Assembly (NCBI GenBank): GCA_964496595.1
Contig: CAZCAI010000051.1
Location: forward strand, 1 to 27,945
Length of the DNA stretch: 27,945 bases
Source of the DNA: JAAAOZ01 sp964496595
GTDB taxonomy: Bacteria; Chloroflexota; Anaerolineae; B4-G1; SLSP01
Direction: 5' to 3'
In this document: positions 7,717-13,308 of the stretch, piece by piece
How positions within the stretch are numbered: the stretch's first letter is position 1
How the letters are laid out: the number at the start of each line of letters is the position of its first letter
Made by a program: the position numbers and the translations under genes
Notes under the pieces: model-generated
Database searches by the model: none
The model's input: only the letters and a program-made list of their open reading frames with translations
Told to the model about the DNA's origin: nothing

Positions 7717-7819
7717 CCGGGTCAGGCAGTTGCCTTTCCCCCCCATGCATGTTAGACTTAATCTAGACATCCTTATAAAGAGGAGGTAGCGTAAAAAAGC
7801 AATCATAGGAGGTAGTAAA
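7717..7819 (+). promoter_or_regulatory. AT-rich leader and probable promoter of the first hydrogenase segment
   Basis: This is the only clear break between the methyltransferase and the membrane-subunit genes. It contains a TATAAA at 7774-7779 that could be a -10 element and an imperfect 13-bp palindrome, TAGACTTAATCTA, at 7753-7765. Two nearly identical Shine-Dalgarno motifs, AGGAGGTAG, lie at 7781-7789 and 7807-7815; only the second is correctly placed for the ATG at 7820. Promoter assignment is tentative. Confidence 0.35.
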
Positions 7820-8074
7820 ATGAACATAGTCATCTATGTTTTGTTAGCCATTACGATGGTCGCGAGCGCCGCTTTTGCGATGTTTTCCAAAGATTTGACG
7901 AGCGCGGTTGTGGCCTTGGGCGTGAGCAGCGCACTCCTCGCCACGCTCTTTTTCATCCTCGATGCACCTTATGCCGGCGCCTTTGAACTAAGCGTGGGCG
8001 CCGGCTTGATCAGCATCCTCTTTATCATTGGCCTCAGCCTGACACGCTCGATCCGAAAGTATCCCGATGTATAG
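7820..8074 (+). CDS. MbhD-like hydrogenase membrane subunit (DUF4040-type)
   Basis: This 84-residue protein has three predicted membrane helices. The middle and end (AVVALGVSSALLATLFFILDAPYAGAFELSVGAGL, read as two pieces around the DAP) follow the MbhD/DUF4040 pattern, which corresponds to part of the C-terminal region of MrpA and to NuoJ in complex I. In Mbh-type hydrogenases this subunit links the antiporter arm to the hydrogenase arm and keeps an acidic residue in a membrane helix, here the Glu of FELSVGAG. AGGAGG lies 7 bases before the ATG. It is the first gene of a tight four-gene cluster and overlaps the next gene by 8 bases. Confidence 0.75.
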   Translation: MNIVIYVLLAITMVASAAFAMFSKDLTSAVVALGVSSALLATLFFILDAPYAGAFELSVGAGLISILFIIGLSLTRSIRKYPDV

Positions 8075-8363
8075 AAAATACTTAGTTTGGGCCGCACTCA
8101 TCCTCACCGTCCTCTTCATCGGTTGGCTGATAGGCCACAGATTGGCGCCCCATGTCATAGTCGAGGTCCAAGAGACGACAACCTTCCGCGCGTGGTTCTG
8201 GGAGCGTCGCACCTTGGATCTCCTGGCGCAGGTCGGATTGATCTTCGCCGGCGCGTTGGGCGTCGCCGCGTTGTTACCCGGTCGCCGAGGCATCCGCGAG
8301 ATGCGGTCTCGAATTGATGAATCAGATACGCCAGACGAGGAACCTCATGCCCCCATGGATTAA
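8067..8363 (+). CDS. MbhE-like small membrane subunit
   Basis: A 98-residue protein with an N-terminal membrane helix (~7-24) and a second helix at ~54-70. The segment FWERRTLDLLAQVGLIFAGALGVAALL matches the pattern 'YRalDTlgE..V.f.A.lGv..Ll' seen in MbhE and the MrpA/MrpB C-terminal region, although the usual Glu of 'GE' is Gln here. The tail is short, charged and Glu/Asp-rich (SDTPDEEPHAPMD). It overlaps both neighbours (8 bases with the MbhD-like gene, 17 with the NuoK-like gene), which is strong evidence for one operon. It is too short to identify on sequence alone; the assignment leans on gene order. Confidence 0.65.
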   Translation: MYRKYLVWAALILTVLFIGWLIGHRLAPHVIVEVQETTTFRAWFWERRTLDLLAQVGLIFAGALGVAALLPGRRGIREMRSRIDESDTPDEEPHAPMD

Positions 8364-8658
8364 TATTGCCAACACAACCGTCAGCCTGTTACTCTTTGTC
8401 ATTGGCCTCTTGGGATTGTTGACCCAACGCGAATTGCTCAAACAGGTTATCGGTCTTAAGATTATGCTTCAAGGTGTGACGCTAGGACTGATCCAAGCCG
8501 GGCGACTCAGCGGCGATTTGGACTTTGCGCAATCGATGGTCATTTCGGCCCTCATCGTGGAATCGGTGTTGATTGCCGTGGCCCTGGCTTTGATTGTAAA
8601 TATCTTTCACTATTATCCCTCCGGGGATGTGGACGAGTTACGGAGATTACGGGGATAA
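8347..8658 (+). CDS. NuoK/MrpC/MbhG-like membrane subunit
   Basis: The protein has 103 residues and three membrane helices, the size of NuoK and MrpC. It follows the family layout: GLLGLLTQRELLKQVIGLKIM, then QGVTLGLI, then a long helix ALIVESVLIAVALALIV. E72 falls where NuoK has its second proton-channel Glu (E72 in E. coli). The first channel Glu of NuoK (E36, in 'GIElMLN') is replaced by Lys (K38 in GLKIMLQ). I chose the ATG at 8347 because a GAGGA ribosome binding site lies just upstream; an earlier ATG at 8314 would add 11 residues without family support. It belongs to the membrane arm that carries ions. Confidence 0.8.
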   Translation: MPPWINIANTTVSLLLFVIGLLGLLTQRELLKQVIGLKIMLQGVTLGLIQAGRLSGDLDFAQSMVISALIVESVLIAVALALIVNIFHYYPSGDVDELRRLRG

Positions 8659-8663
8659 CGACA

Positions 8664-10031
8664 ATGGTACAAACTGCTTTGATTTTGGGAGTGCTGGGCC
8701 TGCCGGTTGTTGTAGCAATCTGGCTGGCCCTAAATGAAAGCGGGCCGCCGGATCGCGTCCGGGGGGCCATCAGTTTGACAGCGGGCGTGACGGCGCTATG
8801 CGCGCTGGGGTTACTGCTCCTGTTCGCCGAACAGACCCCTCCGTTTACCTTTACCTGGCTGCCGACTGCCGGGCCAATGCGCTTGAGTCTGGCGACGACC
8901 AGCCTCTATGCCGTAATAGCGACCGCCATAGCGGTCGCTATTATCTATTTAATCGGGAGCGCGGCCAATGTCGGGCCACGGCCCGCTTACAGCGGCGCCT
9001 TGGCGTTGATCGCGCTGGCGGCGGGCAATTTAGCCTTCCTCTCCGCACACTTCCTCCTGCGATATATAGCGCTGGAGGTTGTGGGGTTGTGCATCGCGGC
9101 GGCCCCCTTGTTAGAAGAGGGCGGGCGCGAGCGATTCGTCCACGCCGGATGGGTCTACCTGCTACTGCGCTTCGGCGACGCTGGTCTCCTCACCGCCATC
9201 CTTCTCCTGGGAGCCAAAACCGGCGCCTTTGAAATCTCCGCAGCACTGGAAGCTATCACCACGCTGCCCGCATCTATTCAGGTCTGGATCAATCTGGGAT
9301 TCTTTTTAGCAGTAGCCGTGAAGATCGGCGTGTGGCCCTTCTACGCCTGGATCGACAGTGGGCGGCGCCTGGCGCGGAACACATCCATGTGGCTCTATGC
9401 CACCCTGATGCCCAACCTCGGCCTTTACTTACTCTATCGCGTGGCGGCCTTGCCGATGCTATTGCCGGAGACCGCCCGGCCCTTACACACGATTTTCCTG
9501 ATCTTTGGCGTCGGGGCCGGGATGCTCACCCTCTTTGCCTTGACCCAACGCCCATCCGCCGTGCGATTCCCGGCCCGCAGCGTCGCGCTGCTCTCAACAC
9601 TGCTGTGGTGCGCGGCGTTGTTGGGCGGAGGCAAAGTCGCCTGGTGGGGATTGTTAGCTTTGAGCCTGATTCGCTTACCGATCTACCTGGCCTTACCTCA
9701 CAAGGAAGAAGATGATCTCGAGGCTCCGGCTCCTAGATGGGAGCGCTGGGATCAGCAGATCGAGCATGTGGCGCATCGGATTCGCGACGATGTAGAGAGC
9801 GTGCTGGATCGGGGGTTAGACGTGATAGCGGGCGGCGTGTCCGCAGCGGCGCACTATCTCTACACCGTGATCGAGGAACAAAGCCTGGAGGGGCTGTTGC
9901 GCGAGATCGTGCGCAAGACCTTGCAGGCCGGGCGGGGATTGCAGAGCTGGCACACCGGACGCCTGCGGGCTAATCTGTGGTGGGTCATTCTATGTTTGGT
10001 CCTGGCCCTAGGCTTTGCCCTCGGATACTGA
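8664..10031 (+). CDS. Divergent NuoL/MrpA-type antiporter-like subunit
   Basis: A 455-residue polytopic membrane protein of the proton-conducting complex I/Mrp family, but divergent and shorter than NuoL (about 600 residues). The two key charges are kept: E138 in LLRYIALEVVGL (the helix-5 Glu, usually 'WEL') and K220 in FFLAVAVKIGVWPFYAWI (the helix-7 Lys, usually 'K.aq.PlH.WL'). After residue ~345 it leaves the core and forms a long charged amphipathic stretch (WERWDQQIEHVAHRIRDDV onward, ~355-425), then GLQSWHTGRLRANLWWVILCLVL, a last membrane helix. That tail resembles the lateral helix of NuoL, including its 'LQ.G.lr.Y' signature. It is 5 bases downstream of the NuoK-like gene and ends the first segment. 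Confidence 0.8.
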   Translation: MVQTALILGVLGLPVVVAIWLALNESGPPDRVRGAISLTAGVTALCALGLLLLFAEQTPPFTFTWLPTAGPMRLSLATTSLYAVIATAIAVAIIYLIGSAANVGPRPAYSGALALIALAAGNLAFLSAHFLLRYIALEVVGLCIAAAPLLEEGGRERFVHAGWVYLLLRFGDAGLLTAILLLGAKTGAFEISAALEAITTLPASIQVWINLGFFLAVAVKIGVWPFYAWIDSGRRLARNTSMWLYATLMPNLGLYLLYRVAALPMLLPETARPLHTIFLIFGVGAGMLTLFALTQRPSAVRFPARSVALLSTLLWCAALLGGGKVAWWGLLALSLIRLPIYLALPHKEEDDLEAPAPRWERWDQQIEHVAHRIRDDVESVLDRGLDVIAGGVSAAAHYLYTVIEEQSLEGLLREIVRKTLQAGRGLQSWHTGRLRANLWWVILCLVLALGFALGY

Positions 10032-10113
10032 GGCGCAACGCGCTTTTGGGCTTAACACCAGGCATGTACTGCATCAAGCGTTGCTTTTCCTTCAACTTAA
10101 GTGCATTGCACCT
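10031..10113. repeat. Dispersed repeat after the NuoL-like gene, related to 19051-19346
   Basis: The segment 10031-10076 aligns without gaps to the reverse complement of 19301-19346, with 38 of 46 positions identical by my count. It begins in the stop codon of the NuoL-like gene. Its start (AGGCGCAACGCGCTT) and the end at 10099-10113 form an imperfect inverted repeat, 12 of 15 positions. This suggests a shortened copy of one repeat family. The rest of the 10032-10424 gap holds the hairpins at 10231-10277 and no gene I can support. Confidence 0.65.
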
Positions 10114-10230
10114 TGATCTGCTAAGGTAGTTCCAAAATTTAAAACCTTCCAAACCAGATGCTTTTTCCTCGAAAAATCGCTTGTATTTGGGCTTGTGTCT
10201 CAAAGGATTCGCCATGTCGTGCCAAGCTCT

Positions 10231-10277
10231 CGCCGGATTGCTAAATCCGGCGGTTAGGCGGGGATTTGACAATCCCC
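10231..10277. repeat. Double-hairpin intergenic repeat, copy 2
   Basis: Hairpins CGCCGGATT-GCTA-AATCCGGCG (10231-10252) and GGGGATT-TGAC-AATCCCC (10260-10277) are followed by TCGGAGCC. The order, the TGAC loop and the GGAGC end match copy 1 at 5276-5327. It lies about 150 bases before the NfeD gene and could act as a terminator-like barrier, but no T-tract follows. Confidence 0.6.
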
Positions 10278-10424
10278 TCGGAGCCAGGGGGCCAAGTGGC
10301 GCAGACTTTGTGACAGTAACTATTTGGGAGATTTATTTTCTTGGAACGGCCTAAGCGTCGCCATGAGCGAGATGCACCGCATTTGTATATGTGTTGCTTT
10401 GCCTATTTGCCAGGGAGGATGATG

Positions 10425-11780
10425 ATGAGAATGACTATGAAACGCTTCACATTATTCCTATTGTTGATCGGTCTGTGCGCGGTCTTCTTATCCCCGCCCC
10501 CAGCGCACGCGACCACATCCCCGGTGCTGGTTTTGGAGATCGAAGGCATCATCAACCCGATGACCGGGCGCTATCTAGAGCGTGGGTTGCAACTGGCGGA
10601 ACAACAGGACGCACAACTCGTCGTCATCACCTTGGATACGCCCGGCGGCTTGGAGACGGCTATGCGGGAGATGGTCCAACAATTGCTGGATGCGCCGCTA
10701 CCCATAGCGGTCTACGTGACCCCCTCAGGGGCGCGCGCGACCTCGGCGGGCCTCTTTGTGCTGCTGGCGGCCGACATTGCCGCGATGGCGCCCGCCACGC
10801 ACGTCGGCGCGGCGCATCCCGTGACCTTGGGCGCTGAAACCGACGAGATTATGGATGAGAAGGCCACCAGCGATGCTGCGGCCCTGATCCGCAGCATCGC
10901 GACCGAACGCGAGCGCAACGCCGAGTGGGCCGAGCGCGCCGTGCGCGAAAGCCTTTCCGCCACCGCCGCCGAGGCGCTCGAACTTGACGTCATCGACCTC
11001 GTCGCCGAGGATCTCAGCGCTCTGCTGCAACAACTCGATGGCCGCGAGGTGGCCGGACAACACCTGCGCATGACGGGCATCCAACCGCAGGTCCACCCGA
11101 TGAACCTCAACGAGCGCTTCTTCCACATCATCACCGATCCCAACATCGCCTACCTGCTGCTCTCGTTGGGCACGCTGATGCTGCTGGCGGAGATCGCCGA
11201 TCCGGGCCTGAGCGTCGCCGGCATTGGCGCCGTCGTCGCGTACCTCCTGGCCTTCATAGGCCTGGGCAGTCTCCCTGTCAACTGGGCCGCCGTCGCATTG
11301 TTGGGCGTTTCCGTCATCTTCTTCATCGTCGGCCTCCTCACCGATACCGAGTTTATCGTCTCCTTGGCCGGATTGGTACCCTTTATCCTGGGATCACTGT
11401 TGCTCTTCGTCCCGTTTACCCCGACTTCGCCCACGATGCCCACTGTGCGGGTCAGTCCCTGGCTCATCGCTATCATGGTCCTCCTCATATTCGGATTCAG
11501 TATCCTCATTCTGCGCGCCGTAATCGAAGCCAGCCACCGCCCGGCCCAGGCCGGCGCACAGAAGTTGATAGGGATGGAAGGCATCGCCCTCGCCGATCTA
11601 ACACCGGCGGGACAGGTGCGGGTGGATCTGCAAGACTGGAGCGCCGTCTCCGTCGCCGGCCCCATCCGGGCGGGCGATCCCGTGCGCGTGACCGGCATTG
11701 CGGGCGTCCGCTTACAAGTCGCCCCCGCCGCCCCCACGGAAGTCACCCCGATTCAGCCCGACGAAGCGCCGGAGCATTAG
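10425..11780 (+). CDS. nfeD: NfeD family membrane-bound serine protease (ClpP-class, STOPP type)
   Basis: This protein of about 451 residues begins with a signal peptide (residues ~6-29, ending AHA). The N-terminal half is a ClpP-like serine protease domain: LDTPGG at ~70-75, GARATSAG at ~102-109 with nucleophile S107, and EKATSDAAALIRSIA with base K146, matching the Ser-Lys dyad of the archaeal stomatin-specific protease (PH1510). Then come four to five membrane helices (~240-370) and a C-terminal OB-fold NfeD domain (~390-440, GMEGIALADLTPAGQVRVDL). Several ATGs follow the GGGAGG ribosome binding site; ATG 10425 gives the best spacing. The next gene encodes a stomatin, the known partner and substrate of such proteases, so the two form a classic membrane quality-control pair. 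Confidence 0.9.
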   Translation: MRMTMKRFTLFLLLIGLCAVFLSPPPAHATTSPVLVLEIEGIINPMTGRYLERGLQLAEQQDAQLVVITLDTPGGLETAMREMVQQLLDAPLPIAVYVTPSGARATSAGLFVLLAADIAAMAPATHVGAAHPVTLGAETDEIMDEKATSDAAALIRSIATERERNAEWAERAVRESLSATAAEALELDVIDLVAEDLSALLQQLDGREVAGQHLRMTGIQPQVHPMNLNERFFHIITDPNIAYLLLSLGTLMLLAEIADPGLSVAGIGAVVAYLLAFIGLGSLPVNWAAVALLGVSVIFFIVGLLTDTEFIVSLAGLVPFILGSLLLFVPFTPTSPTMPTVRVSPWLIAIMVLLIFGFSILILRAVIEASHRPAQAGAQKLIGMEGIALADLTPAGQVRVDLQDWSAVSVAGPIRAGDPVRVTGIAGVRLQVAPAAPTEVTPIQPDEAPEH

Positions 11781-11786
11781 ACTCGC

Positions 11787-11839
11787 AACTTGTAACTTGC
11801 AACTTGTAACTTGTAACTTGTAACTTGTAACTTGTAACT
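11787..11839. repeat. Heptanucleotide tandem repeat (AACTTGT)n before the stomatin gene
   Basis: Seven full copies of AACTTGT (one with a final C) run from 11787 to 11835, followed by a partial copy. The tract starts 7 bases after the nfeD stop and ends 5 bases before the AGGAGG of the next gene. Heptamer arrays of this kind can change in copy number by slipped replication. Confidence 0.9.
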
Positions 11840-11855
11840 AATTTAGGAGGTTGAG

Positions 11856-12749
11856 ATGGAACTGATCGTTCTCACGTTTCTAGCTTTGTTGGGCTTGGTC
11901 ATCTTGACGATGGCCGTCCGTATCGTGCCGGAATACCGTCGACTGGTGGTCTTCCGCCTGGGCCGCTGTGTGGGCGCTCGAGGGCCGGGTATCATCTTCC
12001 TCATCCCCTTTGTGGATCGGGGAGAGATGGTCGATCTGCGAGAGGTCTACTTCGATGTGCCGCCGCAGACGTGCATCACGGCGGATAACGCCTCCGTCTC
12101 CATCGATTTCCTGGTCTACGACAAGGTCATCGATCCAGAGCGGAGCGTGTTGGAGGTGGAGAACTTCACCGGGGCCGCGCGGGGATTGGCGATTACGACC
12201 CTGCGCGCTGTCGTGGGCGCGATGGATCTGGACGATGTGCTCTCCAAGCGGGACGAGATCAACCGCATCCTGCATGAGAAACTCGACGACGTGACCGACC
12301 GCTGGGGCATCCGCGTGATGGCCGTCGAAATCCGCGAGGTGGTGCCGCCGCGCGACATCGCCGAGGCGATGACGCGCCAGATGGCCGCCGAGCGCAATCG
12401 GCGCGCGACCGTCACCGAGGCCATAGGCCAGCGGGAGGCGGACGTCACCGTGGCCGAGGGTAGAAAACAGGCCGCGATTTTACAGGCCGAAGGAGATCGC
12501 GAGGCGATCATCCTCAAATCGGAGGGCGACCGCGAAGCCGCTATCCTCCGCGCCCAGGGCTTCGCGCTGGCGCTCAACGAGATCTACAAGGTGGCGCAAG
12601 GCGTGGACAGCAAGACGCTCACGCTGCAATACCTGGAGGCGCTCAAGGCGCTGGGCGCAGGCGACGCGACCAAGTTCATCATCCCCACCGAGTTCCTCAA
12701 CCTGGCCCAACCGTTGACGGCGTTTGCCAAAGAGTCGCATCAGAAGTAA
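11856..12749 (+). CDS. SPFH/band 7 domain protein (stomatin/slipin-like)
   Basis: A 297-residue protein with one N-terminal membrane helix (~3-22) followed by the stomatin signature: RIVPEYRRLVVFRLGR, GPGIIFLIPFVDRGEMVDLRE, then ITADNASVSIDFLVYDKVIDP. Residues ~195-250 contain the Ala/Glu/Arg-rich flotillin-like coiled coil (QAAILQAEGDREAIILKSEG), followed by a conserved stomatin tail (TLQYLEALKAL). These proteins form ring oligomers that organise membrane microdomains. A perfect AGGAGG lies 6 bases before the ATG. It is paired with NfeD upstream; the heptamer tract between them may tune spacing or transcript folding. Members of this pair are linked to membrane-protein turnover, possibly of the large membrane complexes on either side (inference). 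Confidence 0.92.
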   Translation: MELIVLTFLALLGLVILTMAVRIVPEYRRLVVFRLGRCVGARGPGIIFLIPFVDRGEMVDLREVYFDVPPQTCITADNASVSIDFLVYDKVIDPERSVLEVENFTGAARGLAITTLRAVVGAMDLDDVLSKRDEINRILHEKLDDVTDRWGIRVMAVEIREVVPPRDIAEAMTRQMAAERNRRATVTEAIGQREADVTVAEGRKQAAILQAEGDREAIILKSEGDREAAILRAQGFALALNEIYKVAQGVDSKTLTLQYLEALKALGAGDATKFIIPTEFLNLAQPLTAFAKESHQK

Positions 12750-12810
12750 GGGGGGAGTACCGGATCTGAGGAATTACGAAGAGTAAGAAAATAATTCGGT
12801 AACTGGCTAT

Positions 12811-13040
12811 CTGACACTTTTAGAAAACAGCTCACGGATTTTCACGGATCACACGGATTTTTTTGATCTTTCAGCGGAGAAATTCCCTATCTTGGGGTAT
12901 ATCTTACCGCTCACGTTCATTTGGACGAGTTTAAGGCTGAATTTTAACCTTTACATTCCCAGAATGTCTCTTCCTGCAATATAAAAATCAAAAAAATATC
13001 TGCGTTAATCCGTGTTTATCCGTGAGCTAAGAAGTGTCAG
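12811..13040. mobile_element. MITE-like 230-bp inverted-repeat element
   Basis: The ends are inverted repeats: CTGACACTT at 12811-12819 against AAGTGTCAG at 13032-13040, continuing imperfectly inward through AGCTCACGGAT and CACGGAT blocks to TTTTTTGAT/ATCAAAAAA. The element is AT-rich compared with its surroundings and has no gene. The 10-bp direct repeat ATTCGGTAAC occurs 7 bases outside the left end (12794-12803) and 8 bases outside the right end (13049-13058). No transposase is nearby, so mobility is a guess. The 12750-13308 gap consists of this element, the hairpin cluster at 13064-13177 and the heptamer tract at 13251-13299. Confidence 0.5.
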
Positions 13041-13063
13041 GTGAGTAGATTCGGTAACACATT

Positions 13064-13177
13064 CACCGCCCGGATGTAAACATCCAAACTCGAAGAGCAA
13101 AGCTTCCTTCGGAGGCTAAACCCGCTAGCCCGCAGGGCTTGGTGCTTTTAGCCCGTGGACTTTATCCACGGGCGGTG
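13064..13177. repeat. Hairpin cluster with 9-bp outer inverted repeat
   Basis: CACCGCCCG (13064-13072) pairs with CGGGCGGTG (13169-13177). Inside are GGATGT-AA-ACATCC (13072-13085) and CCCGTGGA-CTTTA-TCCACGGG (13152-13172). This is another dispersed palindromic repeat without a T-tract. Confidence 0.6.
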
Positions 13178-13250
13178 AGGGTAAAACTATTACCGAGTTA
13201 ATTTCTAGAAGCTCATCATTCTCCCTGGCATCCGTTACTCCTCCATTTCT

Positions 13251-13299
13251 AGCATCCAGCAACCAACAACCAGCAATCAGCATCTAGCATCCAACCAGG
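13251..13299. repeat. Degenerate heptanucleotide tandem tract before the P-type ATPase
   Basis: Seven consecutive 7-base units follow the pattern AGCAWCC: AGCATCC, AGCAACC, AACAACC, AGCAATC, AGCATCT, AGCATCC, AACCAGG. The last unit merges into the AGGAGG ribosome binding site of the ATPase. It has the same unit length and position as the array at 11787-11839 but an unrelated unit. Confidence 0.7.
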
Positions 13300-13308
13300 A
13301 GGCGCGAT

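Noticed and set aside
9985..10272. Open frame of 95 codons on the minus strand
   Set aside because: It spans the end of the NuoL-like gene, a dispersed repeat and a double hairpin, with no domain similarity; it is probably chance.
11787..11839. CRISPR array
   Set aside because: The unit is a plain 7-base tandem with no spacers.
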